Shown: one piece after another, positions 1-7,024 of the stretch
Layout of the letters: every line of letters begins with the position of its first letter
Numbering within the stretch: the stretch's first letter is position 1
NCBI GenBank assembly: GCA_035650495.1
Contig: DASRHK010000109.1
Span: 1-14,393 of the forward strand
Source of the DNA: DASRHK01 sp035650495
GTDB taxonomy: Bacteria; Pseudomonadota; Gammaproteobacteria; Nevskiales; Nevskiaceae
Direction of reading: 5' to 3'
DNA: 14,393 nt
Position numbers and translations under genes: made by a program
Notes under the pieces: generated by a model
Seen by the model: the letters and a program-made list of their open reading frames with translations, nothing else
Told to the model about the DNA's origin: nothing
Database searches by the model: none

Positions 1-813
1 CAGCTGCGCCCGCGCCTTGCGATCCTGCAGCTCCAGCGCCAGCTCGCGCAGGGCAAGCTCGACTTGCCGACGTTCCAGTCGATGGTGCTGTCGTCGCGCA
101 TCTTCTCCGCGGAGCTCGCGCGCGACGACATCGTCAACAACATCTGCGCGCTGGGCACGGTGCTGACGACCAGCGGCCCGGTCGACGTCAGCGGCGCGTG
201 CGAGGTGCTCGCGAGCTGGGATCTCGCCGACAACGTCGACTCGGTGGGCGGCCACATCTGGCGCGAGTTCTGGCGCAACGCGCTCGGCAGCGGCCTGCCG
301 CTGATCGGCTATCCCGCCGGCTTCTGGCTGACGCCGTTCGACGCAGGCGATCCGATCAACACGCCGCGCGGCATCAACTGGCTGTTGCCGACGGTTCAGG
401 CCGCGCTCGGCGACGCGGTGAATACGGTGAACGATTCAGGCTTCGCGCTGGACGCGCCGTTCGGCACCATCCAGCATCCGTGCTGCATCGACAGCTCGAT
501 CCCGATCTTCGGCGGCGAGGATTTCGAGGGCGCGTTCACCGTCGTCGACGGCACCAACGTGCTCGACAGCGATGGCTATCGCGTGCCGTACGGCAACAGC
601 TACATCCAGACCGTGACCTGGGACCCGGACGGCAACGGCGGCTACACGCCGCATGCGGAAGGCTTCATCACCTACTCCGAATCGACCGATCCCGCGAACC
701 CGCACTTCTCCGATTACACGCGCGCGTACTCGGCGAAGCAGTGGCACCGCTTCCCGTTCACCGATCCGGAGATCGAAGCGGACAAGATCGATCAGGTGCG
801 GCTGACCCAATAG
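1..813 (+). CDS. Penicillin acylase family protein (C-terminal part, 5' truncated)
   Basis: The frame is open from the first base of the window to TAG at 811-813, giving 270 residues with no start inside the window. A TTG at 64 is only an internal codon. The sequence resembles the C-terminal part of the beta chain of penicillin-amidase-family Ntn hydrolases (the PvdQ/QuiP/aculeacin acylase group). It has a YGNSYIQTVTWD segment starting near residue 197 and a 'YSESTDPANPHFSDYT...SAKQWHRFPF' stretch shortly before the end, as in that group. Family members are exported, self-cleaving amidases that hydrolyse acyl-amide bonds such as those of N-acyl-homoserine lactones or lipopeptides. The catalytic N-terminal Ser of the beta chain lies outside the window, so activity and substrate cannot be judged. 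The next gene starts 10 bp downstream on the same strand, suggesting an operon. The family assignment is fairly secure; the substrate is unknown. Confidence 0.82.
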   Translation, partial: QLRPRLAILQLQRQLAQGKLDLPTFQSMVLSSRIFSAELARDDIVNNICALGTVLTTSGPVDVSGACEVLASWDLADNVDSVGGHIWREFWRNALGSGLPLIGYPAGFWLTPFDAGDPINTPRGINWLLPTVQAALGDAVNTVNDSGFALDAPFGTIQHPCCIDSSIPIFGGEDFEGAFTVVDGTNVLDSDGYRVPYGNSYIQTVTWDPDGNGGYTPHAEGFITYSESTDPANPHFSDYTRAYSAKQWHRFPFTDPEIEADKIDQVRLTQ

Positions 814-823
814 AATCCAGGAA

Positions 824-1894
824 ATGAACTTCCCAGCTCTTCGCGCCTCCGGCGCGATCGTAATCGCGCTCAGCCTCAGTCACTGCGCGATGTTCTCCGG
901 CCCCAGCATGGAGGGCTACGTCCGCAAGGTGCCGATCGGCTCGATCTCCGCGAAGCTGCTGCCGGCGGGCGGCAGGCAGCTCATCGTGATCGGACAGCAC
1001 GCAGACTCGGCGGATCACGAGCCCGGCGATCTCGGGCCTCCCGGCGGCGTGATGATGTACACGGCGCTCGGCCCGGACAGGGCCGCCGCCCTCGCGCAGG
1101 ATCTGCAGCCCGGCTCGGGATCCGCGCCGGCGCGCTATCCGCAGAGCGCGATCCAGATCGGGCTCTATGTCGTCAACCGGCTCGGCGACATCCTCAAGGG
1201 TACGCAGGATCAATACATCGACGATCTCATCCACGTGCTCGCGCAGAGCGGCCGGCCCATCTACCTGCGCTTCGGCTACGAGTTCGACGGCGAGTGGAAT
1301 CACTATTCGCCTGCGGAGTACCGCAGCGCGTGGCGCTACTTCCGCCAGCACATCGCCGCCGCCGGCGCGACCAACATCGCGATGGTCTGGCACTCCGCCG
1401 CCAACTGCGGCGGCACCTACCAGGGCCAGCTCGTCGAGCAGTGGTATGCCGGCGACGATCAGGTCGACTGGATCGGCATCTCGTGGTTCGCCGGCGAGTC
1501 GTGCAACTACAGCCGCGCGCGCTACCTGGTCGACTTCGCGCGCCTGCACCACAAGCCGCTGATGATCGCCGAGTCGACGCCCAAGGGCTACGACCTCGCG
1601 CAGCTGCAGTTCAGCTGGAACGGCCGGCGCTTCGATTCCCGAAGCGCGGGCAAGATCTGGAGCCAGTGGTTCGAGCCGTACTTCGATTTCATCAAGACCA
1701 ATGCCGACGTCGTGCGCGCGGTCTGCTACATCAACGACGACTGGCAGGCCGGCGTGCAGCAGCCGCGCTTCTATTGGGGCAACTCGTATCTCGATGCGAA
1801 TCCGACCATCGCGCGCCACTGGAAGAGCGAGATGAACGACCGGCGCTGGCTGCGCGGCGGCCCCGACCTCATGCGGCAGCTGTCGGTGCGATGA
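824..1894 (+). CDS. GH26-like exported glycoside hydrolase, possible lipoprotein
   Basis: This encodes 356 residues. The N-terminus has a basic residue, a hydrophobic stretch and then LSLSHC with Cys at residue 21. That resembles a lipobox, but the His at -1 is unusual, so lipidation is uncertain while export is likely. The core resembles the (beta/alpha)8 fold of glycoside hydrolase family 26. A 'LRFGYEFDGEWNHY' segment puts Glu153 where the acid/base of the GH26 'HEMNGxWxxW' motif sits. 'LMIAEST' puts Glu250 where the strand-7 nucleophile is expected. A 'MVWHSA' segment lies between them. The substrate could be a beta-mannan or beta-glucan-like polysaccharide, but this is family inference only. 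ATG 824 lies 10 bp after the acylase stop; an AGGAA at 819-823 is very close to the start codon. The gene overlaps the following methyltransferase start by 4 bp (ATGA). Confidence 0.72.
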   Translation: MNFPALRASGAIVIALSLSHCAMFSGPSMEGYVRKVPIGSISAKLLPAGGRQLIVIGQHADSADHEPGDLGPPGGVMMYTALGPDRAAALAQDLQPGSGSAPARYPQSAIQIGLYVVNRLGDILKGTQDQYIDDLIHVLAQSGRPIYLRFGYEFDGEWNHYSPAEYRSAWRYFRQHIAAAGATNIAMVWHSAANCGGTYQGQLVEQWYAGDDQVDWIGISWFAGESCNYSRARYLVDFARLHHKPLMIAESTPKGYDLAQLQFSWNGRRFDSRSAGKIWSQWFEPYFDFIKTNADVVRAVCYINDDWQAGVQQPRFYWGNSYLDANPTIARHWKSEMNDRRWLRGGPDLMRQLSVR

Positions 1895-2532
1895 GCCGGG
1901 ATTACATCCCCGCGCTCGGATACCGCTGGCTCACCCCGGCCTACGACGCTGCCGTCGCGCTCACCACGCGCGAGCGCACGTTCAAGCGCGCGCTGATCGA
2001 GCAGGCGAAGCTGCAAGCCCAGGAGCGCGTGCTAGACCTCGCCTGCGGCACGGCGACGCTGACGATCATGGCCAAGCGCGACGAGCCCACCGCCGAGCTC
2101 ACCGGCATCGACGGTGACCCGCAGATGCTGAAGCGCGCGTGCCGCAAGGCGGATCAGGCCGGACTGCGCATCCGCTTCGACCGCGGCATGTCCGATCAGC
2201 TGCCGTACGCCGACGGCGCCTTCGACAAGGTCATCTCGAGCCTGTTCTTCCACCATCTGCAGCGCGACGGCAAGCTCGCGACGCTCACCGAAGTGCGGCG
2301 CGTGCTGAAAGAACGCGGCACGCTGCACGTCGCCGATTGGGGCAAGGCCGCGAATCCGCTGATGCGCGCGGCGTTCCTCGGCATCCAGCTGCTCGACGGT
2401 TTCCCCAACACGTCCGACAACGTCGCCGGGCGCCTGCCCGACTTCATGCGCGAAGCCGGATTCAGCCGCGTCGAAGAGACGCGCCGCTTCTCCACCGTCT
2501 TCGGAACGCTGTCGCTCTACCGAGCAGCATAG
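1891..2532 (+). CDS. Class I SAM-dependent methyltransferase
   Basis: The product is 213 residues. The start chosen is ATG 1891, which overlaps the TGA of the preceding gene (ATGA). The frame is open further upstream, but that part is antisense-quality arginine-rich sequence within the GH26-like gene. Motif I of Rossmann methyltransferases is seen as 'VLDLACGTATLT' (residues 47-58), followed by the acidic strand end in 'TGIDGDPQML' (Asp74). The post-motif region 'LPYADGAFDKVISSLFFHHL' (105-124) is of the UbiE/MenG or Methyltransf_11/25 type. The substrate is unknown, and there is no ubiquinone-gene context to support UbiE. It is probably cytoplasmic and co-transcribed with the acylase and GH26-like genes. 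The last 71 bp overlap the convergent BNR-repeat gene on the other strand. Confidence 0.85.
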   Translation: MSRDYIPALGYRWLTPAYDAAVALTTRERTFKRALIEQAKLQAQERVLDLACGTATLTIMAKRDEPTAELTGIDGDPQMLKRACRKADQAGLRIRFDRGMSDQLPYADGAFDKVISSLFFHHLQRDGKLATLTEVRRVLKERGTLHVADWGKAANPLMRAAFLGIQLLDGFPNTSDNVAGRLPDFMREAGFSRVEETRRFSTVFGTLSLYRAA

Positions 2533-5302
2533 CCAGCAGCGTCGCGAGCGGCATCGCACCACCGAAGCGCGTGCTGTCGCTCGGCGGCGCGGTCGTCGGC
2601 ACGTCGACCGGCGGACCATCCTTGAAGACGTAGGTCCAGACACCGCGGCCGAACGTCGCTGCGAACAGCGTGTCGGATTTGCCCGGCTGCAAGCGAAGGT
2701 AATTCACCTGCACATTCGGCAGCCCGTTTCCGAGCGGCGCCCAGGTCGTGCCGTTGGTGTCGCTGGAGATGAACGCGCCGACGTCGGTGCCAATGATGAG
2801 CTGATCGCCGCGCAGCACGATCGTGTGCACGCGCGTCGGCGGCAGGTTGCCACTGATGTCGGTGAAGTGCTCGCCGGCGTCCGTCGACTTGAACACGCTG
2901 CCCATGCCGATGTCGGTGTTCGCGTCCTCGTGCGATCCGGGCGGCCGGATGTTCGCCATATAGCCGGTGAGCGTGACGTAGACGGTGCGCGGATCGTTGT
3001 AGTCGATCTCCATGCCGGCGATGAAGCGCTGATCGAGCCCCTGCGCGGCTGCAAAATGCCAGCCGTCGCTCGTGCCCTTCTTCGGCGGCTTGTCGCCGCC
3101 GACGTTGGTGGCGATGCCGTTGCGGAACACCGTCGTGTCGGCCGTGTATCCGCAATCGCCGCAGAAGCCGGCGTAGATCGCATCGCCCTGCACGTCCATC
3201 ACCGTCGTCGTGCGCGTCGCGCCGGTGTCGGGATTCGTGCCGGTGTCGAACACCTGGATCCACGTGTCGCTCGTCACGGTCTGCGCGTTGAGCGTCTCGT
3301 AGATCTGTCCCGCCGCCGTGACCATGTGCTGCCCGTCGAGCGGATCCATCGAGAACCAGTTGGCGAAGTTCACGCGGCGATACGGCGGCGCGATGCCGGT
3401 GGACGAGACGCCGCGATCCGTGGTGCGGACCAATCCGCCGTTCTGCGATTCGGTGTAGCCGATGTCGCTGTTGTCGGGATCGGCCTCCGCGAAGAAACCG
3501 TCGGCGCCGAAGTCCTCGATGATCTGGCGCGAGTCGGGCTCGATGTGGCCGGAACCGTTGTCCTGCAAGCCCCACCACACCGTGCCGTCCTTCGCCACGC
3601 CGACGCCGTAGGGCAGCAGCGCGTAGAAGCCGTCGTTGGCGTCGGTGCCCCAGCCGGCCTGGGTCATCTCCTCGTTCGCGCCGACGCATTGCTTGAACAC
3701 GCCGCCATCGTTGCCGGCGATGAGACACACGCCGCCGTCGTTGGTCGGAATGTAGATGCCGACGTGCTGATCGGGATGCGTGCTCGAGGTGACGAGTCCC
3801 GAGTACGCGCCGATCACGAGGAAATCCTGAGGCCCTTGCTGCGCGATGCCATCGAGCGGCACCGGCGTCGGCGACGTGATGTTCTGGAACACTTCCTCGA
3901 GGCCGAACGTCATGCGCGTCGGAATGCCGGTGACCGGCATCTGGCGCGTGGGATCGATCGCGACCCATTCGTTGTACCAGGCCTGCACGCCGGCGAGCAG
4001 GCCGAGCGAGCCCGGCGTCGCGGCGATCTCGGTCGCATCGGCCATGCGATACCAGCTGCTGCCGAAATCCGGCGACGCGTAGATGCCGCCGACCGCGGTC
4101 GTCACGCCCGGGTTGAAGCGTGGGATCACGTCGCCGGGCAGCTCGTACGGGCTGTAACCCTGGTTGAAGCGCACGGTGTCTTGCACCAACGCATAAACGT
4201 AGTTGTGATCCTGGTCCGGGCCCATCGCGTTGCCCATCTCGGTGCGGCCGAAACGATCCTGCGGAAGCATGCCGATCGGGCTGTTCACGTCGACCGCATA
4301 GACGTCGAGCGCCGTGAACGTTCCCGGCTCGCCGGTCTCGGATCGATACAGTCCGTTGCTCTCGGCTTCGTGTCCGTCCGTTCCCCAGAACGGCTTGTTG
4401 CCGCCGCGCCAGCCGAGCGCGGCGATCACCGGGCAACCATGCTCGCTGCACGTTTCATTCGTCACGCCGCCGGGCGCCTTCACGATCACGTCCGTCGCGA
4501 TGTTGGTGAACTGGCATGCGCTCGAGACGTCTTCGACGCCGCTGCAATCGGTATCGCCGTTGTGGGTGGGCAAGCGCACGTTGACGAAGCTGCGGCCCGC
4601 GTCGTCGGAGCGGAACAGCCCTTTGGTCGACGCGATGTAGACGATCTGCGGATTGGCGAGATCGGCGCGCGCGTTGTAGACCTGCGCGCCGTCGGGGAAG
4701 CCGGCGGATTGATGCCAATGCGCGCCCAGGTCGGCCGTCCAGAACGCGCCGAGTCCGGGGGTTCCGGTGTTGCCCATCACCGATTCGCCGCCGGCGCAGA
4801 TCAGCGTGCCGCCACCCGCCGGAGTCCAGATCACGCCGCCGTTGCTCTGCGTCGGCAAGCTGTCGCTGACCGACACCCAATGATCCGCGAGCGTTGCCGG
4901 ATCGCCGTTCACCGCTTCGCTCATCCAGATGCCGCCGGTGCCGACCGCGGCGAACAGGCGCTGGCCTTGCGGGTCGTACGCGAAGTTGTCGACGCGCGCG
5001 CTGCAGAACTGGCCGCCGCCGCAATTCAGCGAGCCGATCCCGTACGGCGCCCAGTCACCGTTCGCGCCGGCGACCTGCGCCTTGAGCGGAGCCATCGCAC
5101 TCTTCTGCGCGATCGCGCGACGCAGCGTGCCATCGGGAACGCGGCCCGCTCTCGTGAAGTAAGCGTCGTGCGCGGCCATCAACTCGGCGGCCGGCCTTGG
5201 GCCTTCGCGCTCGATCTCGCGCACGGCCGGCGCGTGATGGCTGAGGAATCCGATGAATGCGGCCGACGCGATCGTCGCCGCTGCGATGGAATGCTTGCCC
5301 AT
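2462..5302 (-). CDS. Secreted BNR/Asp-box repeat protein (sortilin/GH74-like) with GlyGly-CTERM-like tail
   Basis: This is a 946-residue protein. The N-terminus (residues 1-26) is a hydrophobic export signal. The body is built of beta-propeller-type repeats with Asp-box motifs (S-x-D-x-G-x-x-W/F): S232-D234-G236-F239, S410-D412-G414-W417, S806-D808-G810-F813, and a degenerate one at 846-854. This is typical of the VPS10/sortilin, xyloglucanase (GH74) and sialidase-like BNR superfamily, but I see no convincing catalytic pair, so no enzymatic function is assigned. Several Cys residues lie at 94-100, 253-290 and 714-717, consistent with an extracytoplasmic protein. After a Pro/Thr/Ser linker (about 897-910) comes FGGA, a hydrophobic stretch (917-930) and FRRRWR, resembling a GlyGly-CTERM rhombosortase sorting signal. 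A possible SD (AGGGA) lies upstream of ATG 5302. The 3' end overlaps the methyltransferase gene by 71 bp. It lies 61 bp downstream of the AcuI-like gene on the same strand. Confidence 0.85.
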   Translation of the reverse strand: MGKHSIAAATIASAAFIGFLSHHAPAVREIEREGPRPAAELMAAHDAYFTRAGRVPDGTLRRAIAQKSAMAPLKAQVAGANGDWAPYGIGSLNCGGGQFCSARVDNFAYDPQGQRLFAAVGTGGIWMSEAVNGDPATLADHWVSVSDSLPTQSNGGVIWTPAGGGTLICAGGESVMGNTGTPGLGAFWTADLGAHWHQSAGFPDGAQVYNARADLANPQIVYIASTKGLFRSDDAGRSFVNVRLPTHNGDTDCSGVEDVSSACQFTNIATDVIVKAPGGVTNETCSEHGCPVIAALGWRGGNKPFWGTDGHEAESNGLYRSETGEPGTFTALDVYAVDVNSPIGMLPQDRFGRTEMGNAMGPDQDHNYVYALVQDTVRFNQGYSPYELPGDVIPRFNPGVTTAVGGIYASPDFGSSWYRMADATEIAATPGSLGLLAGVQAWYNEWVAIDPTRQMPVTGIPTRMTFGLEEVFQNITSPTPVPLDGIAQQGPQDFLVIGAYSGLVTSSTHPDQHVGIYIPTNDGGVCLIAGNDGGVFKQCVGANEEMTQAGWGTDANDGFYALLPYGVGVAKDGTVWWGLQDNGSGHIEPDSRQIIEDFGADGFFAEADPDNSDIGYTESQNGGLVRTTDRGVSSTGIAPPYRRVNFANWFSMDPLDGQHMVTAAGQIYETLNAQTVTSDTWIQVFDTGTNPDTGATRTTTVMDVQGDAIYAGFCGDCGYTADTTVFRNGIATNVGGDKPPKKGTSDGWHFAAAQGLDQRFIAGMEIDYNDPRTVYVTLTGYMANIRPPGSHEDANTDIGMGSVFKSTDAGEHFTDISGNLPPTRVHTIVLRGDQLIIGTDVGAFISSDTNGTTWAPLGNGLPNVQVNYLRLQPGKSDTLFAATFGRGVWTYVFKDGPPVDVPTTAPPSDSTRFGGAMPLATLLAMLLGRATAFRRRWRSGASLRRG

Positions 5303-5363
5303 GCCGAATGGCTTCCCTGTCGACGCCCCCCGCGTCAGGCCAGAACTTTAAACCCGATCGGGC

Positions 5364-6362
5364 TCACCCGCCGCCAATCTTCACCAGCGTGCGGCCCTGC
5401 ACGGCGCCGGCGATGAACTCGCCACAGACTTTCTGCAGATCGTCGAGGCCCACCTCGCGCGCGACGATCTGGTCGAGATGCCGCGGCTTCCAGTCGGTCG
5501 ACAGATGCTTCCACAGATCCTCGCGCCACGGCCGCGGGCATTCCACCGAATGGATGCCGAGCAGCGACACGCCGCGCAGGATGAACGGCATCACGGTCGT
5601 CGCGAGCTCGAACCCTTGCGCGAGACCGATCGACGCGATGTTGCCCCACGGCTTCGTCGTGCGCGTGAGCCACGCGAGCGTCTCGCCGCCCAGGTTGTCG
5701 ACCGCGCCGCCCCACGTTGCCGACTCGAGCGGCTTCTTGCCCATCTCGAGCGACTGGCGCGACACGATCTGATCCGCCCCGAGCGATTTCAGATACGCAT
5801 CGGCCGCGCCGGCCTTGCCAGTGATCGCGTGCACCGTGAATCCCGCACGCTTGAAGAGATCGATCGCGATCGAGCCGACGCCGCCGGTCGGACCGGTCAC
5901 CGCGATCGGTCCCAGGTCGGGCGCCTGATGATTCTCGAGCATGCGACGCAACGCGAGCGCCGCGGTGAATCCCGCCGTGCCGATCGCCATCGCTTCGCGC
6001 ATCGACAACCCGGTCGGCAGCGCGACCACGGCATCGGCAGGAACGCGTGCCATCTCCGCAAAGCCGCCGTCGAGCGCTTCGCCGATGTTGCAGCCGGTGA
6101 CGAGCACCTTCTCGCCCTTCTTGTATTTCGCGCTCGTGCTCGATTCCACGACGCCGGCGAGGTCGATGCCGGCGACCTTCGGGAAGCCCTTCATGATGCG
6201 GCCCTTGCCGGTGACGGCGAGCGCATCCTTGTAGTTGATGCCCGACCACGCGACGCGGATCACGACGTCGCCAGCCGAGAGCGCGTCGACGGAGATCTGC
6301 TCGAGCTTCGACTGCGTCGCCTTCTCGACCTGATGCACGCGCAGCGCTTTGAAAGTGGTCAT
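5364..6362 (-). CDS. acuI: YhdH/AcuI-type acrylyl-CoA reductase (MDR quinone oxidoreductase family)
   Basis: The start chosen is ATG 6362 (MTTFKALRV), giving 332 residues, close to E. coli YhdH/AcuI (about 324). An in-frame extension to 6530 would add 56 Arg/Ala-rich residues and run antisense into pdxH, so it is rejected. The medium-chain dehydrogenase/reductase family shows as 'GINYKDALAVTGKG' (41-54), 'PKVAGIDLAGVV' (61-72), 'AIGTAGFTAAL' (126-136) and the NADPH-binding 'VTGPTGGVGSIA' (155-166). The zinc-ligand pattern of alcohol dehydrogenases is absent, as expected for the quinone-oxidoreductase branch. Characterised members reduce acryloyl-CoA to propionyl-CoA with NADPH in the cytoplasm, which detoxifies a reactive intermediate. 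The family match is strong, while the specific acrylyl-CoA activity is inferred from family similarity. It is divergent from pdxH with a 44-bp gap. Confidence 0.88.
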   Translation of the reverse strand: MTTFKALRVHQVEKATQSKLEQISVDALSAGDVVIRVAWSGINYKDALAVTGKGRIMKGFPKVAGIDLAGVVESSTSAKYKKGEKVLVTGCNIGEALDGGFAEMARVPADAVVALPTGLSMREAMAIGTAGFTAALALRRMLENHQAPDLGPIAVTGPTGGVGSIAIDLFKRAGFTVHAITGKAGAADAYLKSLGADQIVSRQSLEMGKKPLESATWGGAVDNLGGETLAWLTRTTKPWGNIASIGLAQGFELATTVMPFILRGVSLLGIHSVECPRPWREDLWKHLSTDWKPRHLDQIVAREVGLDDLQKVCGEFIAGAVQGRTLVKIGGG

Positions 6363-6392
6363 CCGCGTTGTCCGGCAGAATAGAAGGCCGCA

Positions 6393-6420
6393 ATTGTAGC
6401 CAGTCCATGCAGTACACCAA
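6393..6420 (-). promoter_or_regulatory. Candidate sigma70 promoter of the AcuI-like gene
   Basis: Read on the - strand there is a TACAAT (-10-like, 5 of 6 matches) at 6393-6398. A weak TTGGTG (-35-like, 3 of 6) lies 16 bp upstream at 6415-6420. Transcription would begin near 6386, about 24 nt before ATG 6362. The -35 falls inside the first codons of pdxH, which starts divergently at 6407. This is based on consensus matching alone. Confidence 0.35.
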
Positions 6421-7024
6421 GAACCCGCCGCTGCTCGAGCCCGATCTGCTGCGCGATCCGCGCAAGCAGTTCGAGCGCTGGCTCGCCGACGCGATGGCGG
6501 CGAGGATGAAGGAGCCGACCGCGATGACACTCGCGACGGTCGACGCGCGCGGGCGTCCGCATGCGCGCGTGGTCCTGTTCAAGGGGTTCCGCGACGGCGG
6601 CTTCTCGTTCTTCACCAGTTACGCGTCGGCGAAGGGCAGCGAGCTCGCCGCGACCGAGCGCGCGGCGCTCGTGTTCTGGTGGGACAAGCTCGAGCGCTCC
6701 GTGCGCATCGAAGGTCGCGTGAAGAAGCTGTCGCGCGCAGAGGCGCTCGCCTACTTCCGCACGCGCCCGCGCGGGTCGCAGCTCGGCGCGCTGGTATCGC
6801 GGCAATCGCGCGCGGTGCGCTCACGCGCGGAACTCGATGCGCGCTACCGCAAGCTCGAGAAGGAGCTCGAAGGCCGCGCGATCCCGCTGCCGGCGACCTG
6901 GGGCGGATACACGCTGCTGCCGGCGTCGATCGAGTTCTGGCAGGGCCGGCACGGCCGGTTGCACGACCGGCTGCGTTATCGGAAGAGCGCGCGCGGGTGG
7001 ATCATCGAGAGACTGGAGCCGTGA
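6407..7024 (+). CDS. pdxH: Pyridoxamine/pyridoxine 5'-phosphate oxidase
   Basis: This flavoenzyme oxidises PNP or PMP to pyridoxal 5'-phosphate with FMN and oxygen in the cytoplasm. The start chosen is ATG 6407 (205 residues); an upstream TTG at 6368 would add 13 residues unlike the family. The family pattern is clear along the whole length: 'FERWL' (22-26), 'PTAMTLATVDARGRPHARVVL' (37-57), 'FFTSYASAKGSEL' (68-80), the 'ALVFWWDKLERSVRIEG' region, 'SRPRGSQ'-type 'RTRPRGSQLGALVS', and the C-terminal signature 'WGGY...P..IEFWQG...RLHDR'. In that signature Arg184 and His186 correspond to the PLP-binding Arg197/His199 of the E. coli enzyme. The length is slightly shorter than the usual 210-220 because of a shorter N-terminus. 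The TGA overlaps the ATG of the carboxypeptidase gene by one base (TGATG), suggesting translational coupling with a functionally unrelated gene. Confidence 0.96.
   Translation: MQYTKNPPLLEPDLLRDPRKQFERWLADAMAARMKEPTAMTLATVDARGRPHARVVLFKGFRDGGFSFFTSYASAKGSELAATERAALVFWWDKLERSVRIEGRVKKLSRAEALAYFRTRPRGSQLGALVSRQSRAVRSRAELDARYRKLEKELEGRAIPLPATWGGYTLLPASIEFWQGRHGRLHDRLRYRKSARGWIIERLEP

Noticed and set aside
758..1819. 353-codon - strand frame opposite the GH26-like gene
   Set aside because: The composition is typical of antisense frames in GC-rich genes. The + strand protein has family motifs and operon-like spacing.
5303..5363. Intrinsic terminator between the AcuI-like and BNR genes (CCCGATCGGG then TTTAAAG)
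   Set aside because: The palindrome at 5353-5362 has no loop and could form only a few base pairs, and the T-run is short. It is not enough for a call, so the two genes may be co-transcribed.
2825..5416. 863-codon open frame on the + strand opposite the BNR gene
   Set aside because: It is Arg/Ala/His/Val-rich and has no recognisable motifs. It is an antisense shadow of the BNR-protein gene, which has clear Asp boxes and a signal peptide.
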